Shown here piece by piece: positions 28,739 to 43,100 of a stretch of 64,000 nucleotides of DNA. Origin of the DNA: Mesostigma viride (Eukaryota; Streptophyta; Mesostigmatophyceae; Mesostigmatales; Mesostigmataceae); the NCBI GenBank assembly GCA_009746045.1, contig RPFO01000225.1, positions 392,001-456,000 of the forward strand. Direction: 5' to 3'. The notes below the pieces were generated by a model. The model was not told where the DNA came from, made no database searches, and saw nothing but the letters and a program-made list of their open reading frames with translations. How positions within the stretch are numbered: the stretch's first letter is position 1; every line of letters starts with the position of its first letter. Position numbers and translations under genes: made by a program.

Positions 28739-31700
28739 ATGGGGGGTGTCGACTCGAAAGCTGCTTTTGTGGAGGTGGTCGATGCCCTTCAAAAGCAGCA
28801 CATCTCCCCGACAGAGAACAAGGCATGGGATACCCTCTTAAATGCGCCCCAGGTTAGTACGTTCTCCTCCGTAATGTGTCGGCACGTTGCTCACTGGCAT
28901 GTGTGTTGCTCACATTTTCGCTGCAACGCGACTAGAATATGAGTATCACTAACCTGCTCGCTGGAGGCTGTTGAAACGAATTTCGAGCGATCCCATTTAC
29001 CCGCTTCTAAGCCTCTGCTCTGCCCGTTGTTTCTTCTTAGAGCGTGGACGACCTCATGGCGTGGCTGTTCCCCGCAGCAGCGCGGCAGATACGACGCAGC
29101 TACCCAGACAACCTCGTAACCCTCTTGGCCAAGGTACGCCCACCTATTTCTGCCCCATTTCTCATGTGTCGTCATCCTTTCATGTGCGAGATGCCATGCA
29201 TACATTGTCTTAGTGCATGCGTATTTTCAGGTAACGTCCATCTAGGCATCTGGGACAGAGCCTGTCGCTGCCCTCCTGGGCCTTATCTGTTCCCAGCTCG
29301 AGTCATTCTTTACAGGAAAATTTTACCACTCCATTGTGCCAAGTCAGGCGCTTGCTGTGTCCCCCGCCTTAGCACGTGCTGTGTCACCTGCCTAGGGGAC
29401 GGGTGGGCCTGCCCACACGATCAATAAACGGGGAAAGCTTATTGATCGTTGGGGTGTGCTCTGCGGTGGTTCCCTACACCGCGGGGGTGGTATCGCTGCT
29501 TGGCTAGGTACTGCTTGGCTAGGTACTGCTTGGCTAGGTACTGCTTGGCTAGGTACTGCTTGGCTAGGTACTGCTTGGCTAGGTACTGCTTGGCTAGGTA
29601 CTGCTTGGCTAGGTACTGCTTGGCTAGGTACGCTTGGCTAGGTACGCTTGGCTAGGAACTGCTTGGCTAGGTACTGCTTGGCTAGGTACTGCTTGGCTAG
29701 GTACTGCTTGGCTAGGTATGGACATGTTGTGGGTGTGGGTGTGAGCATGGGCTGGATGTGTGGGGTGGTCAGGGGGGAGGGGATGGGGTGGGGGTGGGGG
29801 GAGCGTATAGGCATGTCGATTACTGGCAATCACTGACATGACAAGACAAAGAATCGTGGTAGGAACCTTTGGGAGCTGTGGCTGCATGGTCATTGGGCGT
29901 GCATGAAGTGTGCCAAGTCGTGTCGCGCGGTCACCCCTGTGTGTACAGTGCAGCTTATGCAGAAGTAATGCAGGATACTGCCTGTCCGCACCTTGCGGAA
30001 TGCACCTTGCGCGCCCACGTGCTGCCCACGAGCCACATTGCGAGGACCACGCGTCGCCAATCGAACCTTGCGGAGCTGTTCATCGCGCCTCCAACCTCGT
30101 TACTGCGAAAACCAAAGGATGGCGGGTTGAACCTTGCGGGCCCGTTCATTGCCCGTGGCCAGCCCCAAGCATCGCCTCGCAAGATTTACTAACCACGCCT
30201 TTGTGTGCTCCCACGCCGCCACCTGTCACCCCCCACCACCCCAGTGCATGCTCCTGCTCGATGCGCTGGCGGCCGATGGGCGTGACCTGCCCACCATCAC
30301 GCCCTCCGTCGGCACGGTCAAGCATGCGGTGCGGCGGTCCCGCATGAACCCTGGCGACCTGAACCAGGCGCTCAACGCCGTGCGCATCCTCACGCGGGTA
30401 CGTGCCGTTAGTCACCGAGAATAACTCATTTCATATACTTTTTTTCAAAACCACTCGTTCGCCACAGTGTTTCCATCCCTTCCCTCATATGGTTGCATGC
30501 CTCTGGGAGAGCCACGGGGTGTGACACTGTAGTAATGGTAAAGTCATTTCACAACAGCGTCACGGGGTGCCATAGTGTACCCATTGTGCTCCCACATGGT
30601 TCCCCATAGTGACCGTGGGGCACGTACTCCCCCTCCCACGCTGGGCCCCATCATGCCTCTGTATGTGGGGGACTTCGCATTGGTCGTTAGTGGGTTCAAT
30701 CGAGGCGCATCTCGCCGTCCCAGTCGCCATGCTAAACGGGAGCCCAAGCACTCCTTGATGTGTGCGCATGTGTGCGTGCGTGTGTGTATGTGTTTTGTGC
30801 CGGATTGTGTGTGTGCCGGGTTTTCATTTGTCCTATCTCCAGCTTTCCCAAGTTCCTGGCCTCATGTGCGCGCCCATCCCTTGGTTCCTATCCCTTTTGT
30901 GCGTTTCTCTGGAATCACTGGTCTAATAATAATCACCGTGCCATGCCCCAGATCGTGCCGCTCATGCTGGAGGTTGCCGACCCGGTGTCCAAGGCACAGG
31001 CGGCCGCTGACGGTGGATGGGTGCAGGTGCGCGAGCGGGCCCGTGCTCCCTTTTTTGCATGCGAATGGGAATGGTATTTTATTCTATAGCAGTATATAAT
31101 ATTTTGTAATAATCCCAGAATATATACTACTATACAACTATATATATGTAGCAGTATCAATGTATACATAGTGAATATATTTGTCAATCATGAGTTATTT
31201 GTAAAGATCAAAAGCATGCAGGAAAAAGAGACGAACAAAAGAAATATGGAAGTCCAAACCAGACAAAGACATGGCACACAGATAAAAGCACAAGCTATGT
31301 ACACCTGAACTTCCCGATCGAACGATGGGCAACCTGCCACTACCCATGATCGAACAATCTAGGAAGCTTGGGTGGCAAGAAATTCAGCCCAATTACGACA
31401 GAACAGCAAACCTGCAAAGGCCCCAGTCAAGGCAAGGGACAGCCGCTGCCATGAATAGGAGGACTAGGATCGATCGAGCGGACCACGGGGCACCGGGTGG
31501 CCCTCCAGGTCCAGAAGATCCTGATGCCGCTGGCAGCACTTCTGGAGAAACTCGACCTTCTTTGGGCCCATGGCCCCAAATTCGTCCAACACAAAAGGAA
31601 TGACACGATGATGGCCCGCATTGCCAATGATGCCCCAAATGGGCCCCCACAAGACAAATTTGTCCCGCTCAGCCATGGTGGCCGCACCGCCCATGTCCAC

Positions 31701-34700
31701 TGCCGCCCGGGGGATGTCGTGGGTGGAGAGTGGCCGAGGGTCGTGGAGACATCCCTGCCTAGGTGGCAGCCCTGCCCGTCCTAGATGAGGACCATGATGT
31801 CGGGGCGGTGGTTGGGGGAATAGAGCGCGGCCCCGCCCGTGTCCGCACACTGGATGGTGGCATGGGGTAAGACCGACCGGACCATGGCCAGCACCGCCGG
31901 CAGGGGAGCGGGATGGAGATAGAGAGGGGTATCTGAATATGGTAGTTCCAGAATATATATGTATGTACGTTTAGCTGTGTGCCAATCCTTTGGCTGGCTG
32001 GGACTTCCCTGTTTCTCCTGTTTGTCTTTTTTCCCTGCATTGTTTCGACACTTGACGCAAGTACCACTTTTGATGAATATGTATCATACATGGGCCTATA
32101 TGTATGTTTTTTAGTTGGCTGTCCCTGGCCCCTGGATCCCTCAGCACTTGCCCCGTGGTGACAGTCATGCTATGTTCTGGTGACAAGCGCTGCTGGGTTG
32201 TGGCGCTGAGAGCTTGGGGGGGACCTTGCATGCGGCCGGCCCACTGACGGCATGCCCACATGGCATACCATGCTCGCACGCCTGCATTGTGCCTTCCATT
32301 GTGCCTTCATTGTAAGTATACCCATAGTGTGTGTGTGTACTTCTACAAGCATGCATTGTGCCTTCATTGTAAGTATACCCATAGTGTGTGTGTGTACTTC
32401 TACAAGCGTGCACAATTTTAGGGCTTACGCACGCATGCACACTTTTAGGGAGTAAGTGACGGCGTCCCCCTCGCTGGGTCACCGGCTTTTGGACTCGAGC
32501 ACTGTCAATGGTTGGCCTAGCAAGCATACACGCAGGGCAGGTTGGAGGTGTGCACGCAACCCACTTTGGGTGCCATTCGGGGGGGGTAACATGCTCAGCG
32601 TTGTCTCATGCACAACAGTTGCACCGTTGCTTGCATATGGCCACCCAACCATGCCCACCCACGGCTGTTTGCCGCAGGAGCTCATGTGGTGGAAGGACTT
32701 TGACCTCAGCAAGGCGCGCCGGCGCGGGCAGGCGAGCCACCTGGCAGAGATCGCAAAGTTCCAAAACGCGGCCAACCTGAGCGCGCAGCCGGCGGTCCCG
32801 TCCCCGGGTGATAGCGGCCAATCGGGAAGGGACAAGGGCAGTGGCCCCACCATGGGCGCATCGCCCGATGCCCGGCTGGCGACATCATCGTCACCTGGTG
32901 CCGGCGCCGCTGCTCCCGCCACCATGTCACCATCCGAGGCACCGCTGCCATCGCCAGCGGGTAGCCGGGAAGGGGACGCTGCACCGGGGCAAGGGGCTGT
33001 GGACCTGGCAGATGGAGCGTCATCGGTCAGTACCGCGGCGACAGGTGGCCAGCCGTCTCCGTCCCCGGCCGCATCCACACCGGTGCCTCACGTGGGCGAT
33101 TACCGGCCGCTGGGCTACTGGCTGGTGGATCTGACGCTGCGGCTGCTTTTCACGGAGAACCTCACGCTGCCGCCGGGGGGTGGCGTGTTGGAGGGCCCGG
33201 ACGCCAGCAGCGGCATGATCTGGGCTCCGGGCATTCTGTGTGACCGGGCGCTGGTGAGTGGGTGCTGTCTTCTTTTTCAATCTCACAGTTGAGCTGCACT
33301 TGCAGGGCAGCCTTGAGAGAAGAATACCCTCCTGACAGCAAATTTCTGCCCGAGTTCCTGTGTTGTGCTTGCAGTACTCGTATGCCAACCGTTTCCAGCT
33401 TCCTGGCGCCATCTTCTAGTCGTCATCTGTTGGCTGTCCCCAGTAAATTCATTACTCATCATAGGGGGTAGTTTGCACGCTCTTGCGGGTATCGGCCGCT
33501 GTGTGGCTGGATAAACCCGTTGGACCTTTAGGCCTGATTGCTTCATGGTTTTTAAAATACGAAGCACCCGAGCCGATACATGACGAAATGGCTCCGGCTT
33601 CCGCCTGTCCCTTGCCCGCCATGCGTGCCCAGGAGCCCAGGTGTGCGCACAGCGCAGGTGTGGTGGTACGCTCTGTTGGGAAGGACATTTTAGGAAAAGA
33701 CGCGGCACTTTTTACTTCTGGTGATAAAGGATAATTGCAATTGACCAAGCTGAAAATGCCTTTTACTTGGTCTCACCTTCCCCCCGTATTTCATGGGGTG
33801 TGTGCATGTGTATGTATGTCTGCGCTTGTGCGCGTTTGCGCCTGAACGCGTGCGTGCCTTGGTGCGCGTCTGCCTGAACGTGTGCGTGCAGACCGCCAGT
33901 AATAAGATGCTGCTCATGCGTGCGGAGGTGCTGCGGCTGCTCATGGCGCTGCTCTCGGAGGGCATGTTTATTCTGCCCAACGCGTACCAGACGACAGAGA
34001 AGATGTTCCTCCGCGTAAGCACACAATCCACGTGCGCGCGCCATCCAGCACACCACGTTGGTGTGCCAGCAAGCAACTCTCGCAGCCATGCATGCATGCA
34101 AACACACGTCTCAGTATGTCCAGTTGCGTCATCACTTAGCAGTAACCAGTGAAGTGATCGAAATCAAATAGCTTCCAGACTGAACTACAGAAAGTGATTG
34201 CCGTCAAGCGCCTGCCCTCTTCTCCAACTGTTGCGAACTTCACCTCCCTATTGCTTATGTGTGGAATGCTGTCTGGCTCGTCCTCACTGTCCTTCTATTC
34301 CTACTACCCCTGTAGTAGGAGTGCTATTCTGAAATGCTGCCTGGCTCGTCCCCACCATCCCTATATTCCACTCTTTTGTGCTCATACCCTAATGGTCGTG
34401 ATATCTCCCCCTCTGTCATGTTGGGGTCTTTTCTTCTATTCTGTCAGATCGTGTACCATTCTGATCACACTTTCGCTCCATTCGCGTTCCTTTGGTCTAC
34501 CCTCCTTACCCTAATACTAGTTGCCTCCCGCAGTCACCCGTTCCTCAGCCTATTCATCGCCCCCTGCTGCCCTCCTATTCTATGCCCGCCCCCCCAACAC
34601 CCACGCACCACCACCAGGTGCTGACCTCCCCCGAGTCGCTCATCCCCAACGTGCCGGAGCTCACCCTGTCCCTCCTCAACACCATCACCAACCACTACCC

Positions 34701-37146
34701 GAGCAGCTGGGACATTTCCGTCTCCCAGGTGGGTGGCAGGTGGCAGGGCCCCGCGCCATGCCTGGCCAGGGGTGGTGGCAAGTGGCGCCCTGGCCAAGTC
34801 CTTTGTCTGCCCGCCATGGATCTGCGAGAGGCCATCGCCCTCGCCCCATTCTTGCCCGCCATTCCTGCTCATCTGTTGCTGGTGCGGAGTCATGGATTAA
34901 AGACCACAGTACCAGATGTGCGAGCTCATGTTGCTGATGGCGCACGGCGGATCAGGTCCTTTTTCAAGTTGTCTTTTTCTTTTGTTTAAAGGGTACACTT
35001 TTTCTTTGTGTTAAGGCCCGGCAGCTGTATCTTATTTCAGTTTTCTAGACCGAGTGTTTGAGAGAAGCGCACTTGTTCGCTGGAGCACGTGCTGCGGTAT
35101 CCCACTCGTCGCGTTCGTGTTTCCTCGTCTCATCGTTCAGGGCGGCATGGCCTGTTTCCCCAGCTGCCGTTGCATGCATGCAGGTAACACAATGGCTGAA
35201 CCACACCAGTGCACGTGCCTCTCTGGCATGGGTGCGGGTGGGCAGGGTGGGCAGGGGGGGCATCGAATGAGAGTGACCCTACCTGCTGTTGTGTGGGCCT
35301 GTGCTGGGATGCGAGTTTCTCACCCTTTGACGATTTACCTCTGATGATTTACGTTTGACGATTTACCTTTGACGCTTTACCGTTGGCGATTTACCGTTGG
35401 CGATTTACCTTTGACGACATACCTTTGATGATTACCTGCTTTGCAATTTCTACCGGTTCCCCATGGCGCACGCGTCCACCTTATTCCACCCACCCTCACC
35501 TCAACCCGCCCCCCCCAACCCTGGCATCCACCCCCCCCCAGTCGTCGGAGGAGATTCTGGTGGAGGTGTCGCTGCAAGTATTGCTCGTGCTCATCGACTA
35601 TGCCCCACTGGAGCTGCAGGACGCCCACTTGGCCCCCCCCGCCAGCACGGGCGAGACCTCCTATGCTTACGAGCACATCCGTTCCAGGAATCGCGGAAGC
35701 CACGACACGGAGCGGGCGCCAGCAGCGCCGCAGGGCCACCCGGGCCCCGAGCCCGAACTGAACATGTTCCAGGCGATTCTAGCAGCCGTACGGAGGGAGG
35801 AGGACTTGACGCGGGTGTTCCTGGGCATGACACGGCTTCTGCGCTGCTGCGTGCCGGTGAGGGAGTTTTGCAGGATGGTGGCAGGGAGGATATATTTCAT
35901 CAGATACAGATATTTATCATTAGATAAATATATATATATATCATTATACAAAGATGTATTTCATCGCATAAAGATATTTTTCATTGAACATAGTATACGA
36001 GTAGTAGTGTTTCATCACTCTAAAGATATATTTCACTTGGCCAGCTCTGGAGGATGTGGCATGTGATGTCAACCAACGATCGCATGGGCTCCGCTCGCCA
36101 CTTGGCGCGGTCATTACGACAGCCCACCAGTGGCCGCCCCCAAAGAATGTTGGCTAGTTATGGCCTAGCTTTCTCTGTTTTTAAGTTCCGCTCCCGTGGG
36201 GCCCGACGGGCATCCGTGTTGCTGTTTCCTGCATCACATCCCATCCCTAGTCCATACTCCACACATTCCTTGTCCATACCTGATGGCTGATGTGGCCCCC
36301 TTGTCTCCCTTTCGGTGGGTTGCGCCCTCGCTTATGGCACCCTTGTCGCCGGCCCCTCCCCTGCACCCTGTGGGTGCGCTGGATCTGCTCGCGTGGCGCC
36401 CACGGCCACCCAAATAACCATTCACCGAACAACCTCATCCAACTGTCAAACGATCGACCGGCCAACCTGTCCACCGATTGACCCATCAGGAGCTGTGCGG
36501 GTCGCGCCGCATGCTGACCTGCTACCAGGTGAGCAGGGGAGTTCCACTTGGCATCCGGGCACGTTTTTGCCGGGAGGGTCATGGCTCATTGAGCATCAGC
36601 TACGGGGGGGGCATGGTTTGTGTCCACTGCCTCCGTGTCCACTGCCTTTGTTTGCATGAGGTAGAGAGGAGGCAGCTCCGGCGTGCTGTGATGGTGTCAG
36701 GTTGGTTTGCCTGGGGGGGTGGCGGCAGGATAAGCAGGTAGCTTTGTCCGTATGGGTGCCAGTCTTTTGGCATGTTGTCGTCTGGATGAGCCGGTACTAG
36801 TATGCATTGTGTGCGTGCACTACTGTTCAGGTGCATTGTGTTCGTTGGGAGCTCCTTCATTGGCGAACATGCTCACGGTGCCACTGTCGATTCTTTCCCT
36901 TGATATGGATGGCGTGCCATTCTAAACGGTGTCTTCCCTCCCTGTTGCCTGCCACTTTGCTGCGCTCCTCGGATCTTCTACCACACGCCACCTCCACGGC
37001 CCCTACACACACCACAGGAGCTGGTCATGCTCCTGTGGAAGCTCATCTCGTGCAACAAGCACCTGCTGGCGCTCACGTGCGCGCACGCCAGCATAACGGA
37101 GCTCATGGATGCGCTGCTGGCGCTCATCTACCGCTGCCGCGCGGTA

Positions 37147-37179
<33 letters not shown>

Positions 37180-40100
37180 CGGCATGATCGTGAGGGGGGC
37201 AGAGGCTGATTATGGGGGATGATTTTGCGGGGGAAAGGGGGGGAGTCAAGGGGGGTGATCATGAGCTGGGATCGGGGTTCATTTTGGGGGTGGTCATGGG
37301 GAGATGTTCACGGGGGGGTTGGGCATGGGGCATGGCCGCGCGGGTGGGGAGTAGATGGGATGTCGATGTGTTTGTGGTCCTCATGATGGAAAGAAGAAGG
37401 AAAGGGGGGCAGGGGGAAGGGGGGGGGGGCGCCGTTGTGGGGACCCGTGGGATGGAATGTTGAGCATGGGGAGCATTATCTAGAAGCTTCATGGGGCCAG
37501 GAGTACAATGGGTTGGGGGGACCGGCGCCGATGCATAATGGGTGCGCATGTAGGCACGGGTATGGTGGGGCTTAGGTGGGGTAAAGGTTGGGTAAGGGGG
37601 GGGGGGGGTTGGGGGGGCGCGAGGAGGGCAGACGCATGAAGGGGTCCTCGGTGCGAGGATAGGATTTGGTCGGGTTTAGTGGGTTCCTGGGTGGGTGTGC
37701 TGGTGGGATGTTGGTAGTGGTGGTAGGAAGCACCGTGATTGGATGCATGGTGGGTAGTGACGTGACATGCCCACTGGTGTTGCTTGCCCTTGAGCGTGGA
37801 AATGGAAAATATTTTAAACTCTACCTGTCCCATGGCTGCGTCTTGTCCCTGCTCCCTGCCCCTGTTTCTGCTGCGTGCAGGACGTTGCTCGCCTGGCAAT
37901 GCTGCACCTGGGCATGTTCATCTTGCTCGAGCTCAGTGGGTAAGGGACCGCTTTATTTAGCCCAGATGCACGATACACTGGAGTGTGTGTGTGTGTGTGG
38001 TGTGTGTGTGTGTGGTGTGTGTACGCTGCAAGAATTGGCTACCATCCAGGTTGGTTGGGGCCTGTGCACCATGGGATGTGTGGCCTGCCTTAGTAATGCA
38101 TGCATGCTTTCGAGGGTGTCGAGGTGCAATCTATACATGCGCTTGTGGACATGCGGTCGACCAGAAAATGTGTTCAACATTATCGCAAGCCTTGTCTCTA
38201 CCACTGGTGAGGTTCTCTTGTCGGCTGCTTGTGTTTTCTTTTTTGGCGACCTGCCATCTCGTTAGGTCCTTGCCCAGCCACCAGCATTACCCATGGATGC
38301 AAGTTGGCTACTCCTTCATGCCGGGCCCACGTGGTGGTCTTCTCACAGGGCAACGGCTGGTTCTTTCCCGCAGACTTGGCACCTGCCTCGCTACATGAAT
38401 CCTAGCGACTGCATGAACAAGAACGGCATCGTCGTTCTTGGGATAATTTGTTCATCGCTGCAACGCTCGAGTAGCGGCACCAACCCGGGCTTCCAGCTGG
38501 AGGATGATCTGTCCCCGCCTGCGTTCTCTCGATTGCCTGTGTTTGCTCTTTTCTCCTTCCATGCAGTGACCGCAAGTTCAGCATCCACCTGAACAAGCCG
38601 GTGTCGGCGGGGCTGATGACGGCGCTCTCGCTGCCTTCGCGCACGATGAGCTACATGGACGCACTCATCCACACGCTCTACAAGGTGGGTGCTGTAGTGA
38701 CCGGGTGGGTGCTATAGTGACCAGGTGGGTGCTATAGTGACCAGGTGGGTGCTATAGTGACCAGGTGGTTGCTACAGTGACCGAGGAATCAGGTGGATGC
38801 TACGGCCACCGGGAAATGTGCCCTACATGAAGGATGTGTATGTTTTGAAACTTTTTAGGCACCTACTTTTTTCCTTCCCACCGTGTTTCACTTTACTAAA
38901 GATGATGTCTTGAAACGTCCTTCTAGCGAATATGTTGGGCCTTCACCCCCCACTACCCCTCCCCCCTGGTTTTCGCCCTGCAACACTCCTAACCGTGTGC
39001 ATTATCACCCGCGTCTACAATCCTGATCCTTCACGCGGTTGTAAAGAGAGAGCCCAACAACCGCGCCCCGCTTTTGCATGATCCTATTTCGCCCTCACAT
39101 GCAACCTGGCCTCGTGACATGGCCCACCCTGAGCAGGTCATCTTCAACGGCGGCGACGCGGTCAAACCGGTGTACGGCAGCCTGCTGACGGTGCTCTGCA
39201 ACGTGGGCGCCTACTGCAAGGCGCTGGCGCACCAGACGGCGGAGCAGCTGGTGGCGATGCTGGAATTATTCGCGAGGCCGAGCACGCTGTATGCGGGGCC
39301 ACACAACTATGTGAGTGCCGGCAGTAGCATTATGATGTTTGTTTGGTGTGTCTGATTGTCCTTTGCCAGTTTCTGATGGGCTTATTTGTAGGCAATACGT
39401 GTTGAGCTTAAGCTTGAGAGTTGTCTGACAGCGCGGCCATTTTTTTCTGTCTGCCTAGGGTTTACCTTTTGAATGTGTGGCTCACACATTTGAATGTGTG
39501 AGGGGCACGTGGGGTCTAGAGGGATAGGGACTTGCCTAGCACTGTCTCACAACCACAATCGAATCTTTGCCTTCTCCTTTTTGCCAAGCAAGCACCCCTC
39601 TTTCTCTTCGCGTAGAGCTGACCACCCAGCACTCCTCACGCGGAATCGCTCTTGCAAGCCATGTTGCTCAGCAGCGTGAGATGGCTCCTTTCTGTTGTGA
39701 TGATGTAGAAGTGAGATTGGTCAATCGACCCCGGAGGGGCCTCGGCATCGATACATGTGGCCATGTGCCGCTGCGAGCAACACCGTTACAAAATATACCT
39801 GTTATGGTCCGCTCACGTGGTCTTGCTCACACGTGTCCGCGTGTATTGCCACCTGCGTCGCGTCGCCACGAGTGATGCCACATCTCTTACCACCCACGTC
39901 ACCACCTGTCACCAGGAGCACCTCAAGTACCTTCTAACCGCCATCAACAGCATCCTCCAGTACCAGTCGGATGGCAATGTCTACCTGGTCTACTCCCTGC
40001 TGCGCCGGCGCGCGTCGCTGCGCCACCTGGCGCGCCTGACCAAGCCCGGCGTGACCATCACGGAGGTCATGGAGGACGTGCGTAGCTCCCTGGAGGGGGA

Positions 40101-43100
40101 GATTGCCGCCGTTACCGCGGGCGTGCCAGTTGGCAGCCCGGCAGGCCCTGAGACCGTGATTGGCCCACTTGAGTTTGTTGGGGAGAACGGAGTAGACGCG
40201 CCCGCGCCGGCCGCCAACCCACCCCCTACGGGAGAATCAGCCGGAAGCCAAATGCCGAACCAATCGCCGACACCTGGCCATGCTGGACCGGACAGCATAA
40301 GCCCAGCCGGCGAGGTCCGTTCACTAGCAAGGGAGGCAGGTGAGTCAAGTTTCCCCCCCCCAGTGCGGCTGGCCGCAGCGCCCCAGGGCACAGGCGTCGG
40401 ACCTGTGGCAATGCCCATTGTAGGCCCTGCGTCCGACCAACCGGACGACTCGGTGACGGCGGCGGAAGCAACGGGGGGCTCCAGCGGGGAGGACACCCTG
40501 GAGGGGCGCACGATCCCCACCCTCTGGGGCGGACCGGTGGTGGACTCGGAACAGTCGGCCCTGGGGCGCCGGTCTAGGGAACTGGCATCCGCCACCGCTG
40601 AGGTCAGCCGCCCTCCCGCAGATGGCAACGCTGGGGCACCAGGATCGATGGCCACAGGCTCTAAGGTATCAGGCTCCGCAGTGTCAGGCTCAGCAACTTC
40701 GGGCTCCGCAGCTTCGGCAGTGGCTGTGGAGACCCATCCCCAACCGCTGCCAGCACCGGCACTGGCACCAGTAGAGGCGCCCGAGCGAGTGGTCCACAAC
40801 GAGGAGGTTCACTCGCAGCTGCAGGCCCTGATCAGCGGTGTGTGGAATGATTTTCACTATTTTACTTCACAATTGAGAATTCTGGGTGTATGGACCCTAG
40901 TCGGTCGACCCTCCACAGCGGTCTTGTCCCTCCTCTCGACTCCGCGCCACATCACCCCACCACGTGATGCCAGCTCCCATGTGCCCGCTCCATGCATGTG
41001 TCCCATGCGTGCTTCCCAATCCCCGTGCAAAACTACCAGCTCATCATGACGGTGTCTCACATAGCCATTATATTGTCAGTAATATGACCCTGTGTGCTCT
41101 GGCTGTCCATGCAAGGGCCTTAACTCCTCTTCTCCTCTTCTCCTCTTCTCCTCCTCTCCTCCTCCCGCCCCTGGCGGTGTCTGCCGTGCCCACGCCCAAT
41201 CCTGCCATGCCCCATTTGTTCCCATCCGCCGTGCCCCATTTGTTCCCATCCGCCATGCCCCATTCGTTCCCATCCGCCATGCCCCATTTGTTCCCATCCG
41301 CCATGCCCCATTCGTTCCCATCCGCCATGCCCCATTCGTTCCCATCCGCCATGCCCCATTTGTTCCCATCCGCCATGCCCCATTTGTTCCCATCCGCCAT
41401 GCCCCATTTGTCCCCATCCGCCATGCCCCATTTGTCCCCATCCGCCATGCCCCATTCGTTCCCATCCGCCATGCCCCATTTGTTCCCATCCGCCGTGCCC
41501 CATCCGCCATGCCCCATTTGTTCGCATCCGCCGTGCCCCATTTGTTCCCCTCCGCCGTGCCCCATTTGTCCCCATCCGCCATGCCCCATTTGTCCCCATC
41601 CGCCATGCCCCATTTGTTCCCATCCGCCATGCCCCATTTGTTCCCATCCGCCATGCCCCATTTGTCCCCATCCGCCATGCCCCATTTGTCCCCATCCGCC
41701 ATGCCCCATTTGTTCCCATCCGCCATGCCCCATTTGTCCCCATCCGCCGTGCCCCATTCGTTCCCATCCGCCATGCCCCATTTGTTCCCATCCGCCGTGC
41801 CCCATTTGTTCCCATCCGCCATGCCCCATTCGTTCCCATCCGCCATGCCCCATTTGTTCCCATCCGCCATGCCCCATTCGTTCCCATCCGCCGTGCCCCA
41901 TTCGTTCCCATCCGCCATGCCCCATTCGTTCCCATCCGCCGTGCCCCATTTGTTCCCATCCGCCATGCCCCATTTGTTCCCATCCGCCGTGCCCCATTCG
42001 TTCCCATCCGCCATGCCCCATTTGTTCCCATCCGCCATGCCCCATTTGTTCCCATCCGCCATGCCCCATTTGTCCCCATCCGCCGTGCCCCATTTGTTCC
42101 CATCCGCCATGCCCCATTTGTCCCCATCCGCCGTGCCCCATTTGTGCCCATCCGCCGTGCCCCATTCGTTCCCATCCGCCGTGCCCCATTTGTTCCCATC
42201 CGCCGTGCCCCATTTGTTCCCATCCGCCGTGCCCCATTTGTTCCCATCCGCCGTGCCCCATTTGTTCTCATCCGCCATGCCCCATTTGTTCCCATCCGCC
42301 GTGCCCCATTCGTTCCCATCCGCCGTGCCCCATTTGTTCCCATCCGCCATGCCCCATCCGCCATGCCCCATTTGTTCGCATCCGCCGTGCCCCATTTGTT
42401 CCCATCCGCCATGCCCCATTCGTTCCCATCCGCCGTGCCCCATTCGTTCCCATCCGCCATGCCCCATTTGTTCCCATCCGCCGTGCCCCATTTGTCCCCA
42501 TCCGCCATGCCCCATTTGTCCCCATCCGCCATGCCCCATTTGTTCCCATCCGCCATGCCCCATTCGTTCCCATCCGCCATGCCCCATTTGTTCCCATCCG
42601 CCATGCCCCATTCGTTCCCATCCGCCATGCCCCATTCGTTCCCATCCGCCATGCCCCATTTGTTCCCATCCGCCGTGCCCCATTTGTTCCCATCCGCCAT
42701 GCCCCATTTGTTCCCATCCGCCATGCCCCATTCGTTCCCATCCGCCATGCCCCATTCGTTCCCATCCGCCATGCCCCATTCGCCATGCCCCATTCGTTCC
42801 CATCCGCCATGCCCCATTTGTTCGCATCCGCCGTGCCCCATTCGTTCCCATCCGCCATGCCCCATTTGTTCCCCTCCGCCGTGCCCCATTTGTCCTCATC
42901 CGCCATGCCCCATTTGTTCCCATCCGCCATGCCCCATTCGTTCCCATCCGCCGTGCCCCATTTGTTCCCATCCGCCATGCCCCATTTGTCCCCATCCGCC
43001 ATGCCCCATTTGTTCCCATCCGCCATGCCCCATTTGTTCCCATCCGCCATGCCCCATTCGTTCCCATCCGCCGTGCCCCATTTGTCCCCATCCGCCATGC

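Noticed and set aside
29496-29718. Regular repeat array that could be taken for CRISPR
   Set aside because: Units are directly adjacent with no spacers, in a eukaryotic intron.
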